Source: Xenorhabdus cabanillasii (GTDB taxonomy: Bacteria; Pseudomonadota; Gammaproteobacteria; Enterobacterales; Enterobacteriaceae). From it: a stretch of 64,000 bases of DNA. Position 1 is the stretch's first letter. Every line of letters starts with the position of its first letter. The position numbers were made by a program, and so were the translations under genes. The notes beneath the pieces were generated by a model, which was given only the letters and a program-made list of their open reading frames with translations, made no database searches and was not told where the DNA came from. The stretch is taken from NCBI RefSeq assembly GCF_003386665.1, contig NZ_QTUB01000001.1, forward strand, positions 620,001-684,000, read 5' to 3'. Of this stretch, positions 28,589-37,358 are shown piece after piece.

Positions 28589-29725
28589 ATGGAATTCGAT
28601 GCCTTTTCTCAACATTTCAGTGAAATCAAAGATCCTCGCCAATCTGCCAAAATCAGCTATCCCCTGTTTGATGTGCTTTTTCTGACAATGTGTGCCGTTT
28701 TAACTGGCGCTGAAGGCTGGGAAGATATTGAAGACTTCGGAAATATGCGCAGCAACTGGCTTCAGGAAAAGGGATTTTTTCAAACCGGTTTGCCTGTCCA
28801 CGATACAATAGCGCGTATCATTTCCCGCCTTGATCCTGTCCAGTTTCAACACTGCTTTATTCGCTGGACTCAGGCGGTAAGCGAGCGTACCAACGGTGAA
28901 ATCATCGCAATTGATGGCAAGGCATTACGGGGAACCGGGCATTGGCATAAACGATTATCGGCTATTCATATGGTGAGTGCATTTGCCACGGCCAATGGGA
29001 TTGTCATGGGGCAGCTAAAAACCGAAAAAAAATCGAATGAAATCAAAGCAATTCCTAAATTAATTGATTTGCTGGACATCAATGGCTGTTTGGTCACCCT
29101 TGATGCGATGGGATGCCAGACCCAAATTGCCCAAAAAATTATCGCCCAGGGCGGGGATTACCTGTTGGCCGTAAAAGATAATCAGGCAACATTACACCGC
29201 GAGCTTAAACAAGCGCTGTTAACCCACGTCACTGCCGTCAGCCAGTCAGAAAATGTCAATATAGAACAAGGATATGGTCGAATTGAATTACGTGAATATC
29301 ATGTCTTACCGGCAGGGAAGCTTGCCTTGCAATTGCCGGAATGGAAAGGCTTGAAAAGTATTGGCGTGGCAATACGATATCGCCTTGATAAAGCGAGAAA
29401 AAAAGAATCACTGGATTATCATTATTACATCAGCTCAGCGGAACTTGACCCCGATCGTTTTAAGGCGGCAGTGCGTGGGCATTGGAGCATAGAAAATCGC
29501 GTCCATTGGATTCTTGATGTTTCAATGAATGAAGATGCATGCCCCATTCGTCGCGGCCACGCTGCCGAGATATTAGCGGGGATGCGGCATTTTTCACTGA
29601 ATATGCTGCGAGCAGAAAGCAGTGTAAAAGCCAGCATCCGGCGTAAAACTAACATGGCTAATATGAGCAGTGAGTATTTGGATAAGGTCTTAATTGCAGG
29701 GTTTCAGGTGTTGGGCAAGAAATGA
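28589..29725 (+). CDS. ISAs1-family transposase (intact)
   Basis: 378 residues from ATG 28589 (MEFDAFSQHFSEIKDPRQSA), the usual start and size. DDE motifs: EIIAIDGKALRGTGHW, LVTLDAMGCQTQIAQKI, then DYLLAVKDNQ and the C-terminal RGHWSIENRVHWILDVSMNE signature containing the Glu. No frameshift, so potentially active. Confidence 0.93.
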   Translation: MEFDAFSQHFSEIKDPRQSAKISYPLFDVLFLTMCAVLTGAEGWEDIEDFGNMRSNWLQEKGFFQTGLPVHDTIARIISRLDPVQFQHCFIRWTQAVSERTNGEIIAIDGKALRGTGHWHKRLSAIHMVSAFATANGIVMGQLKTEKKSNEIKAIPKLIDLLDINGCLVTLDAMGCQTQIAQKIIAQGGDYLLAVKDNQATLHRELKQALLTHVTAVSQSENVNIEQGYGRIELREYHVLPAGKLALQLPEWKGLKSIGVAIRYRLDKARKKESLDYHYYISSAELDPDRFKAAVRGHWSIENRVHWILDVSMNEDACPIRRGHAAEILAGMRHFSLNMLRAESSVKASIRRKTNMANMSSEYLDKVLIAGFQVLGKK

Positions 29726-30017
29726 ACACTCATGCTCTCACCCTGGGTTTCAAAGTTAGTAAAATTAATGTATTCATTATCTGGTAAACAATAAATTGAA
29801 AATTTGCATTATTTCAATCCACCATCTGAATAAACACCTTATTCAAACGATCAGTATGGTTTTAGTATTAGGGGGAAGAGGAAAGGAATACTGGATTCCG
29901 CTATGGCGTTTACAGATAAGAGAGGAAGAAGGTATTATGTGCGGTATAAAAAACTATATTATAAAACAAATATTGCTCCTACCTGAGACAAACGGTATCA
30001 TCCGGATATTAATACCA
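29726..30017. other. Non-coding region after ISAs1
   Basis: No supported gene; leads into the structured element at 30018. Confidence 0.4.
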
Positions 30018-30151
30018 GTGATCTTATCGCCTGCAAAGATCACCAATGAAAGGGCGAAACAAACCTCCCGTAGCCTGCAAGGGAGAGCAACCATGCGGTA
30101 CATCTGCGCACTTTTGGAAGCAGATGTCGTCGGACAACAACCCTCCGTCCG
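30018..30151 (+). ncRNA. Candidate structured RNA, copy 1 (five hairpins)
   Basis: Successive stems: GTGATC/GATCAC (30018-30043), CTCCC/GGGAG (30065-30085), ACC/GGT (30090-30099), ATCTGC/GCAGAT (30102-30125), CGGAC/GTCCG (30131-30151). Loops of the first two share GCCTGCAA. A second copy at 36679-36807 keeps all five stems with different bases in stems 1, 3 and 5. Strand is inferred from the downstream genes. Known class not recognised. Confidence 0.65.
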
Positions 30152-30768
30152 GCAATGAAAGTTATCCGGTGTGATCCACAACCGGCTTACCACATAACAC
30201 GGGCAGCACCTGCTTTGCCTCGTTCTGAAAAACATTAACCTGCGTTTTGAACACTGACGATAAACGTCCTGAATTCTGTACGGCGATTGCGCAATAGGAT
30301 CAGCGGGTGTCAATGATTTCAGCGTCCACTGTTGCGCGGTGTCACTTGGGTAAAAGCAGCGCGATTACCAAGTGACGCCGTCAGGCGGCCAACGTCCAGA
30401 GCACGTCCGGTCTGGCTTTACAACCCATTTGATCCACGCATTACTCAGGGAAGCCCGTTTCCACGAGCGTTTTTCTGCTTCTGACTCACTTTATTCCGTT
30501 TATTTTTTAACACCCATGCCTTGCAACAGGCTGATGCCGTAAAAAAGGAGAGATTACCTACGTCAAGATAATGAGGCGTTCATCCTGATGGAATCAGGCA
30601 CTGAACGGGGAGCATGTCATCGCTGTGCTGAGCACATCGCGAGCTCCTGCAAAAACTCAACACAACCTCGCCCTGCTACACATTGTCTGACGCACCACGG
30701 AACGGTGAACCTGAACCGACACGCAGAAAAATAAATAAAACAGCAGCAAAGCAGCAGGAGATGCGAGG
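30152..30768. other. Leader region between the structured element and the integrase-like gene
   Basis: Non-coding, moderately GC-rich ICE DNA. It contains the hairpin annotated at 30338-30379 and no convincing gene. Confidence 0.4.
30338..30379. repeat. Twelve-base-pair hairpin in ICE leader DNA
   Basis: GGTGTCACTTGG (30338-30349) pairs with CCAAGTGACGCC (30368-30379) with one G-T wobble around an 18-base loop. No T run follows, so it is more likely a structured leader or protein site than a terminator. Confidence 0.6.
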
Positions 30769-31675
30769 ATGGCGCAGAAATCGACACGTTCAAAAGTTGA
30801 GTTGTTCAGGAAAGCATTTATTGCCTGTGCCCGAAACGGGCACGGAAGTTTTGCGACGGTGGCGGATCGCCCGGCAATTTCTTCATTTTCTGAAAGACAA
30901 AGGCATAAAGCTCCGGCAGATGGACAGTCTCAAAACAAAATATATTGAGCACTACATTGCACAGCGAAAGGCTGACCATATCAGCCACCGGACATTGCAA
31001 AATGAGATGGCTACGCTGCGAACCATTTTAGCGCAGGCCGGGAAACATAAGCTGGCGGCAGCCGATAATCCGCGTCTGAGCAACCGGGCACTGGGTATTG
31101 CCAATACGGATCGCCGGGGAGCAAAAACCGCATTAACCCCGGCGGAATTTCAGACGGCTTTTCAGCAGGCCGAGCAAAAAGATCGGGGCGTGGCAGCGGT
31201 AATGCAGCTGGCGTATATATTGGGGCTGCGCACCAAAGAAGCGGTGGAATCCGGTAAGTCCTTAGCCACCTGGAAAAAAGCGCTGGAAAACAGTCATACG
31301 TCTGTGTGGGTAGTGTTCGGCACCAAAGGCGACCGACCGAGGCAGACGGTCATACTGGATCGGCAAGCCTTGCAACACGCTATTGCGTATGCTGAGCGAG
31401 AACAGGCAGGACGCAGCGGCAGATTAATTGATAAGCCCACGATCCATCAGGCGATAGACCGTTACCGTTACGTGGTCAGAAGTGCCGGACTGGTGGGTAA
31501 GCAAGCGCCACACAGCATGCGATATCATTTTGCCCAACAATCTGGCGCATATTATAAAGCACAGGGTTTCAGTGAGCGGGAAGCGCTGGCACTGGTGTCA
31601 ATGGATTTAGGACATGGTGATGGGCGGGGACGTTATATCCGGCAGGTGTATTACCAGAATATTGAGGGAGAATAA
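30769..31675 (+). pseudogene. ICE-borne tyrosine recombinase-like protein (Integrase_1 type), frameshifted
   Basis: The native start appears to be ATG 30769 (MAQKSTRSKVELFRKAFIAC, ARNGHGSFATVADR) after AGGAGATGCGAGG; near 30865 the frame changes and continues ARQFLHFLKDKGIKLRQMDS, IEHYIAQRKADHISHRTLQN to the end. Catalytic-domain motifs are present: LGLRTKEAVESG, HSMRYHFAQQS and LGHGDGRGRYIRQVYY. Such proteins are common ICE cargo, separate from the element's own integrase. The small deletion/shift in the N-terminal SAM-like domain probably inactivates it. Confidence 0.78.
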
Positions 31676-31717
31676 TAAGTTGTATTGATTCACACTAGAT
31701 TTGATGTGTTCACTGAA

Positions 31718-32672
31718 AGCACGTTTGAACCCCAAATGGTCAGGAAAAATCAAACGCGGATTACCGGCATGGACAGTCAGATACTGGCCTTGTACGCCAG
31801 AGGGATGACAACCCGCGATATCGCAGGGGCTTTCAAAGAACTGTATGATGCGGATATCTCGCCGTCGCTGATTGCGAAAGTGACTGATGCCGTGAAAGCC
31901 GAGGTGATTGCGTGGCAGAGCCGTCCACTGGACAGCTTGTATCCGATCGTTTATCTGGATTGTCTGGTTGTCAAAGTGCGTCTGGATAATCAAATTATTA
32001 ATAAATCGGTCTTCATCGCGCTGGGGATTAATACCGAAGGGCACAAGGAACTGCTGGGGCTGTGGCTGGCTGAGAATGAAGGAGCCAAATTCTGGCTCAG
32101 TGTGCTGACCGAACTCTATCATCGGGGTCTCAAAGACATTTTTATCGCCTGTGTTGACGGGCTAAAAGGGTTCCCTGAGGCGATTAATACCGTTTACCCG
32201 CAAACCCGGGTTTCAACTGTGCATTGTTCACATGATACGCAATAATCTGCGCTACGTGTCCTGGAAAGACGCTAAAGCGGTCGTCAAAGATCTGAAACAG
32301 ATTTATCAGGCCCCGACAGAAGAAATAGCCCAGCAGGCCCTGGTGACTTTTGCTGAACAGTGGGACGGGCGTTACCCCCAAATTAGCCGAAGCTGGCGGG
32401 AAAACTGGGGTAATCTGTCGACATTCTTTGCTTATCCACCTGAAATCCGGAAAGTGATTTATACCACGAATGCGATCGAATCGCTGAACAGCGTCATCCG
32501 GCATGACATCAAGAAACGCAAAATATTTCCGTCGGATGATTCGGCGAAAAAAGTTATCTGGCTGGCGATTCAGGCGGCCTCTAAAAAATGGACGATACCG
32601 ATCCAAGATTGGCGTCTGGCGATGAGTCGATTTATGATTGAATTCGGTGACCGTTTGAACGGTCACGTTTAA
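31718..32672 (+). pseudogene. IS256-family transposase, C-terminal three quarters, frameshifted
   Basis: The frame starts at ESTFEPQMVRKNQTRITGMD and runs through LYPIVYLDCLVVKVR, FIACVDGLKGFPEAINTVYP; a single extra T near 32213 shifts it to LCIVHMIRNNLRYVSWKDAK and on to TTNAIESLNSVIRHDI, DWRLAMSRFMIEFGDRL. The N-terminal quarter is not upstream but inverted downstream (32710-32972). Confidence 0.88.
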
Positions 32673-32683
32673 TTAATATGAAA

Positions 32684-33042
32684 ATGGCGATTACACAAAA
32701 TCGTAAACAGGGTTTGCTTTCACGATCACGGGGAATTTGCAGATCTAAGTCGCCGTCTTCGGTCAGCAAAGTCTTAGGCGAGTAGCCATTGCGGGTATTG
32801 GAGTCCGATTTCGGTTGGTGTTTTTCATGGCCCAGATGAGCAGCCAGTTCTGCCTTAAGGGCGGTTTCAACGGTCATTTTTTTGAGGAAGCGGGAGAGCT
32901 GGCTCAGATCTTCCGGAGTTTTAAGATTTTTAGCCAGCTTAGTAGCCAGGGCTTGTAACTTTTTCTCGTCCATCTTTTCACCTGTTTTAGTTGATAAATT
33001 AAACATACCAAAAACAGGCAATTACACAAATTCAGGTACAGG
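32684..33042. repeat. Both IS256 terminal repeats, placed in an abnormal arrangement
   Basis: The right end GGCGATTACACAAAATCG followed by TAAACAGGG (32684-32712) and the left end GGCAATTACACAAATTC followed by AGGTACAGGG (33013-33042) are in the same direction instead of facing each other, as expected if the 5' part of the element was inverted and moved. Confidence 0.7.
32710..32972 (-). pseudogene. IS256-family transposase, N-terminal quarter, inverted
   Basis: On the minus strand MDEKKLQALATKLAKNLKTP, MTVETALKAELAAHLGHEKH, NTRNGYSPKTLLTEDGDLDL, PRDRES matches the first 85 residues of the same transposase. The break falls at GAAAGCA, present at both junctions. Confidence 0.88.
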
Positions 33043-33114
33043 GTCGTGCTTTGATTATTCTAAATATAGGGCTGTATTTTTTACGCTCTATATAAATAAT
33101 GAATGTAAACATAA

Positions 33115-33540
33115 TTAAAAATCTACTTCATACATATGTTCACCAAACTCTTTGAAGTAAAGTTCTTGGGTTTTCATAAAATGATTATTCATTGATTTGA
33201 ACGTATCTTCTTCATTTTTAGATGATGGAAAATATGAAAAATGATGTACGAAATAACCAAAAATATTTTCACAATCTTTTTTATAGTTTTTAGTGTCTAA
33301 AATATGATGATGCCATATTTCATCTACTTCAATAGATGGAGCAATGTATGCATCACCATTCTCATATTTATAAACAATGAACATAAATTTTTTATATTGC
33401 TCCACTGCATCACGTGCACCTTCTTCTGTCCATACCCTAGCAATATTAGGATGTTTTTTTGTTATTTTCTTTATAATGTTTTCAAAATTCACACTTTCCA
33501 TTTTTTTTAAAAATTCTTTTTTATTCATTTTGTTAGTCAT
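33115..33540 (-). CDS. GRDP-like (glycine-rich domain protein-like) histidine-rich protein
   Basis: About 141 residues from MTNKMNKKEFL (an in-frame ATG at 33591 would add 17). The key segment APSIEVDEIWHHHILDTKNY, KKDCENIFGYFVHHFSYFP matches the GRDP-like family, where a V-P-x-x-D-x-x-W-H-x-H-x-L run and a following DC and HH occur; these His/Cys suggest metal binding. Biochemical function is unknown. A 23-codon peptide gene lies 77 bases upstream on the same strand, so the pair may form a peptide-plus-modifying-enzyme operon. Very AT-rich, flanked by IS256 and IS30 debris, so horizontally acquired. Confidence 0.7.
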   Translation of the reverse strand: MTNKMNKKEFLKKMESVNFENIIKKITKKHPNIARVWTEEGARDAVEQYKKFMFIVYKYENGDAYIAPSIEVDEIWHHHILDTKNYKKDCENIFGYFVHHFSYFPSSKNEEDTFKSMNNHFMKTQELYFKEFGEHMYEVDF

Positions 33541-33617
33541 TTTTTCAACCGTATTATTTTTTAATTTAAATAAGGGGTGATAAAAATCCACCCCTGTTGC
33601 TTAAATAAAATACCTAG

Positions 33618-33689
33618 CTACCAAGGCCTGTAACCACAACCTGATTGAGTTGATATTTTTCTAACTCGTTTAATAGCATTCTCTTTCAT
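33618..33689 (-). CDS. 23-residue peptide gene, possible RiPP precursor
   Basis: AAGGAAAAAATC directly precedes an ATG that opens 23 codons and a TAG. The peptide starts MKENAIKRVRKIS, is basic in its first half, and ends SGCGYRPW. Strong ribosome binding site, short length, Cys/Gly/aromatic tail and its position in front of a GRDP-like protein make a modified-peptide precursor plausible. It is too short for standard gene finders. No homologue is known to me. Confidence 0.5.
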   Translation of the reverse strand: MKENAIKRVRKISTQSGCGYRPW

Positions 33690-33924
33690 GATTTTTTCCT
33701 TTTTATTATTGAGTTTGAATTTCTATTTTGTTTAAAAAAACAAAAGAACCATAGCAATAACAATAAAAAGATAAAACAATAAAAAAAATTAAAATACATT
33801 TTTTTTTAATATAGGAATAATCACAATGATTATTTGATTTATAATATATAAACTAAATAATCAGTTATTAAATTTATTTTTTGATGATATAAAAACTTGG
33901 ATTCACATAATAAGTGCAACATCG
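33690..33924. other. Very AT-rich region upstream of the peptide gene
   Basis: Probable promoter region for the minus-strand peptide operon; poly-A/T tracts throughout, no gene. Confidence 0.4.
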
Positions 33925-34100
33925 TTAGTCCGGAAGTAAACATGTTCGTATTCCCTTAAATAATCCATTCGGTATTTTCCCACCCCGTGTTTTTCGGGGA
34001 CGATGATTTAATCGGTTTACCACAAAATTTATTTCCTTAGCTGAGACCTTATTAAAATTGGTTTCCTTTGGAAAGTATTGTCTGTTTTGAATATTAATGC
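33925..34100 (-). pseudogene. IS30-family transposase C-terminal fragment
   Basis: QYFPKETNFNKVSAKEINFV, VNRLNHRPRKTRGGKIPNGL F matches the IS30 end signature (RPRKTRxxKTPxELF). The DDE part is absent. Confidence 0.75.
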
Positions 34101-34197
34101 TTTTGTCTTTGTTGCAAAATTCATATTTTCCTAAGAAGCTTAAATACCGCCAAGCAACGGGGGACATTTGAGCTATCGCTTTCGCTTTTTGTTCATC

Positions 34198-34395
34198 TTT
34201 ATTTAAAAATACTCATATAGTCGACATAGCAACTGTGCATTGTAAAAAATAATTATTGTTGCAATAAGGCGAATGGATTCTGCATTGATACCCAAGTCTA
34301 TTTCATCTTTTCCATTTAACACCTTACCGCCACTAATCTTTGCTATTGCTGATGTTAATTGATGGTAAGATTCACCACGACAGATGGAGGCTTGT
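34198..34395 (-). pseudogene. Tn3-family transposase C-terminal fragment
   Basis: The minus strand reads ICRGESYHQLTSAIAKISGG, KDEIDLGINAESIRLIATII, IFYNAQLLCRLYEYF, matching the end of TnpA of Tn3-type transposons (YHQLRRAI and LIANxIIYYN motifs). No terminal repeat or resolvase seen. Confidence 0.65.
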
Positions 34396-34410
34396 GCCGG
34401 CGCGCATTTT

Positions 34411-34500
34411 ATGGCAAGACGAATAAATGATTTAGGCCATGAAACTCAATTAACCAAGTGGATATGTTCCTATTTCCCCGCGCATAAAGTCTATACCAAT
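34411..34500 (+). pseudogene. D12-class adenine DNA methyltransferase, 5' part
   Basis: ATG 34411 opens MARRINDLGHETQLTKWICS, YFPAHKVY and is then interrupted. Joining it to 35547 onward restores FPAHKVYVEPYSGVSSILL in one frame, so the two are halves of one gene split by an IS630-type insertion. Confidence 0.75.
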
Positions 34501-35546
34501 CGTAATTGAGGATGCTTGATTTTTCATTCCTATCAGATCAAGATTATGCCCATGAAAATTACCCTGACAAATGCCCAAAAAAAGCTCTCGAATTGATGCA
34601 CGATACCACTCGTGATGGGCGTGTGCGTGATCGCATCAAGGCCGTACTTTTGGCATCGGAAGGTTGGACTGCCCAGATGATTGCCCAGGCTTTGCGTATT
34701 CATGAAAGTACGGTGAGTCGCCATCTGAAAGCTGTTTATCTGCCGAACAAACGGCAGAACTCGTTGAATATCTGGCGGCAAATTTGATGCACACCACCGT
34801 GCAAATTGTTGATTATGTCTGGGCACGCTGGCAGGTGACTTTCACGGTAGCCGGGATGACAAAATGGCTCCATCGTCAAGGATTCAGTTACAAAAAGCCG
34901 ATGGGAACGCCGCATAAATTCGACGTGGATAAACAACAACAATTTATTGAGACCTACAACGCGCTGACAGCGAAATGGGGTCAGCATGAGCCGATTTTGT
35001 TTATTGATGCCACGCATCCTACCTAATCCACACAATTAAGTTACGGTTGGATGAAACGCGGCAGAGAGCAGGTCAAAGTGGTTGGAAACCACAGGCAGCC
35101 GTACCCGTCTCAACCTCATGGGTGCACTCAATTTGCAGCGGATTGAAGAGACAGTTATTCGTGAATATCCGACGATTAACGCAAAAAATGTCGTCCTGTT
35201 TTTCGGTGCAATCCGGGAAACGTATCCGCTTTCACAAAAAATTCATATTATTCTGGATGGAGCCGGTTACCATCGTTCTGAAAGAGTTAAATTTTTCGCC
35301 GAGGTTCTGGATATCGAGTTGCATTATCTGCCGCCTTACAGCCCTAATCTCAATCCGATTGAGCGATTATGGAAATACGCGAATGAACAGATACGCAACA
35401 ATGTCTATTTCCCGGATGTAAAAACATTCTGTGAAACATTTCATCATTTTTTTCATGTCACCTTCCCCGAAAAAATACAGGAATTGGCTACTCGGCTGAC
35501 GGATAATTTCCAAACTTTAATTCCTGCATCTTCAAGTTAATTGCGT
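34501..35546 (+). mobile_element. IS630-family element inserted in the methyltransferase gene
   Basis: The transposase is in at least three frames: 34549-34728 (KITLTNAQKKALELMHDTT-like start, GWTAQMIAQALRIHESTVSR), 34743-35026 (AELVEYLAANLMHTTVQIVD, WLHRQGFSYKKPMGTPHKFD, EPILFIDATHPT) and 35082-35540 (HIILDGAGYHRSERVKFF, YLPPYSPNLNPIERLWKYAN). A deletion after SRHL and later shifts inactivate it. The insertion is at TA, as usual for the family. Confidence 0.87.
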
Positions 35547-36330
35547 ATATGTTGAGCCATATTCGGGTGTATCTTCTATTTTACTAGGAAAGTCAATTAG
35601 TTATAGCGAAGTTTATAACGACTTAGATCAAGAGTTGTTCAATCTATTCCTTGTTTTAAGAGATAAAGAGCAATCAAAACGCTTGCATGAGCTTTGCCAA
35701 CTCACACCATACAGTCGAGATGAGTTTGCATTAGGTTATGAACCCGCCACTGACTTTGTCGAGCGGGCAAGAAGAATGATCGTTCGTAGTGCGATGGGTT
35801 TTAGTGGTGGCGCAGCGTGCGGTCATAAGACGGGATTTCGATGTGATGCAAAGCGCCCGAGTGCTACACATGCCCATGTATGGAAGAAGTATCCCGCTGT
35901 CATTAAATGGGTTTGTGCTCGTCTCCGTGGTGTCAATATCGAAAACCGACCTGCTGTTGACTGTATTCAATATCATGATTCGCTCAATACGCTTTTCTAT
36001 GTTGATCCGCCATACCTGCACAATACGAGAAATTTAAACTTATCGGGTAGTGTGTATAAATATGAAATGACGGAAGATGAACACGTCTATTTGCTGTCTA
36101 CATTAAAAAACTGTGACGGCATGGTGGTTTTAAGTGGATATGATTCAGCACTGTACAATGACCTTTTGCCAGGTTGGCGAAAAGAAGAAAAAACAGCGCG
36201 TATTTCAGCGGGGAAAGGTACTGGATTAAAGACTGAATGCTTATGGATAAGTCCTTATTGTGACGAAATGCTAAGGCAGAGTGGAAATACAAACATATGT
36301 CACACATCACAAGGGGCATACATCACATGA
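35547..36330 (+). pseudogene. D12-class adenine DNA methyltransferase, 3' part
   Basis: VEPYSGVSSILLGKSISYSE, VYNDLDQELFNLFLVLRD, then the catalytic FYVDPPYLHNTRNL and MVVLSGYDSALYNDLLPGW, and TECLWISPYC. This is a Dam/phage-type GATC-like methylase of about 290 residues when rejoined. Without the first 30 residues (S-adenosylmethionine motif I is at the break) it is unlikely to work. The stop overlaps the next gene (ATGA). Confidence 0.8.
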
Positions 36331-36503
36331 GAGCGGAACATACTGAAAACAAAATCAAATCAGAAATTGAACGCATGATGATGAATGGCGATAAGATAAA
36401 TAAAACATCGATTGCTAAAAACGTGGGGATCTCGAGAGAGCAAATAACCCGAAGATACGGCCACCTATTTGAAGGGCTAAGTAGTATAACGGCCGACAGG
36501 TAA
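36327..36503 (+). CDS. Small helix-turn-helix protein
   Basis: 58 residues from ATG 36327, overlapping the methyltransferase stop by ATGA. The segment NKTSIAKNVGISREQITRRY is a clear helix-turn-helix. Probably the phage- or plasmid-type regulator encoded with the methylase. No named family recognised. Confidence 0.6.
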   Translation: MRAEHTENKIKSEIERMMMNGDKINKTSIAKNVGISREQITRRYGHLFEGLSSITADR

Positions 36504-36678
36504 CGTGTGAAGAATAGGCTCCCTTTGCATTGTGGCGATGACAGAGATGAGTACACCTATTGAGTAACGGATATCTTTGATTGGGAGGACCCTGTACCTG
36601 ACATTATTTTTTGTCCCGGGAAATGAATTACCCATTGACCTTATGATTTCCTTTCATTAGCGTGGAAAAGTTTACGAA
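36504..36678. other. Short intergenic region
   Basis: No feature seen before the structured element. Confidence 0.35.
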
Positions 36679-36807
36679 TGATCCGGTCGCTTGTAAGGAT
36701 CACCTTCGGGCAGCGACAGCAACACTCCTGTAGCCTGCAAGGGAGTACACCACCGTGTGGTACATCTGCGCACCTTTGGAAGCAGATATCGTCAGTCTGA
36801 TGACGAT
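36679..36807 (+). ncRNA. Candidate structured RNA, copy 2 (five hairpins)
   Basis: Stems TGATCC/GGATCA (36679-36702), ACTCC/GGGAGT (36724-36746), ACCAC/GTGGT (36749-36761), ATCTGC/GCAGAT (36764-36787), ATCGTC/GACGAT (36788-36807). The core TAGCCTGCAAGGGAG and ACATCTGCGCAC are conserved with copy 1, while stems 1, 3 and 5 differ in sequence but stay paired. It lies about 110 bases upstream of the antirestriction genes. Confidence 0.68.
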
Positions 36808-36853
36808 GAAGGTTGTTTAATCTTATCCATCATGGCCAACCGGCCAGTCACCC

Positions 36854-36894
36854 AACGGGGAACACGTTTCCCAGTGGGTCCTGTGTTCTCCGTT
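36854..36894 (+). promoter_or_regulatory. Leader hairpin of the first antirestriction gene
   Basis: AACGGGGAACAC pairs with GTGTTCTCCGTT (one wobble); the enclosed GGGAA/TTCCC and CCC/GGG can form competing stems. It ends seven bases before AAGGAG, the ribosome binding site of the next gene. Confidence 0.6.
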
Positions 36895-36914
36895 GTTTCA
36901 TTAAGGAGAATACC

Positions 36915-37346
36915 ATGCAACAAAATACACCTCCGATCACGGACATCGTGCCCGCGTCTGAACACTCCCCCTTTGCTGAAATTTTTCCGCACACCGGTTC
37001 GCTGGAGCTGACGCTGCTGGAGCATACGTTCATTAAAGCCGCCGCCGTGCTGTGTGATGATAACCGGTGTGATCAGTGGCAGTACCGGAAAGTGTCAGAC
37101 ACTATCGCCTATATTGTACCGGTACGGCCGGATTCCTCAGGGGTCAGGGTTGAAACAACGGATTTTAAAGGTGAGGTTTCTGCCGATGCCTTCGGACTGA
37201 TGGTCACCCTGAGCGTATTGGGGTATCTGACGGCCCTGATGAAGCTGGACGGGTACGCTGAACGGTTTTGCGCCCTGCGAGAATATGCGTTGCAACATCC
37301 TCAGGCTCAGTGTATCCGGGCGGCTTTGGGCTTAAAGGGTGCATAA
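36915..37346 (+). CDS. ArdB/KlcA-like antirestriction protein, copy 1
   Basis: 143 residues, after TTAAGGAGAATACC. The family features are in order: acidic N-terminus, WQYRKVSDTIAYIVPVRP in place of the KlcA strand region, GEVSADAFGLMVTLSVLGYL and the C-terminal RFCALREYALQHPQAQCI. ArdB-type proteins block type I restriction in vivo and protect incoming mobile DNA. First gene of the best-preserved ICE cargo block; a paralogue follows after 12 bases. Sequence divergence from classical ArdB is high, so function is inferred. Confidence 0.72.
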   Translation: MQQNTPPITDIVPASEHSPFAEIFPHTGSLELTLLEHTFIKAAAVLCDDNRCDQWQYRKVSDTIAYIVPVRPDSSGVRVETTDFKGEVSADAFGLMVTLSVLGYLTALMKLDGYAERFCALREYALQHPQAQCIRAALGLKGA

Positions 37347-37358
37347 CGGGAGAACGTG

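Noticed and set aside
29796..30158. 120-codon frame over structured RNA copy 1
   Set aside because: No ribosome binding site, no similarity, and the conserved hairpins cross it; copy 2 has no equivalent frame.
36813..36914. N-terminal extension of the first ArdB-like gene
   Set aside because: The extension runs through the leader hairpin; the ATG at 36915 has the ribosome binding site AAGGAG.
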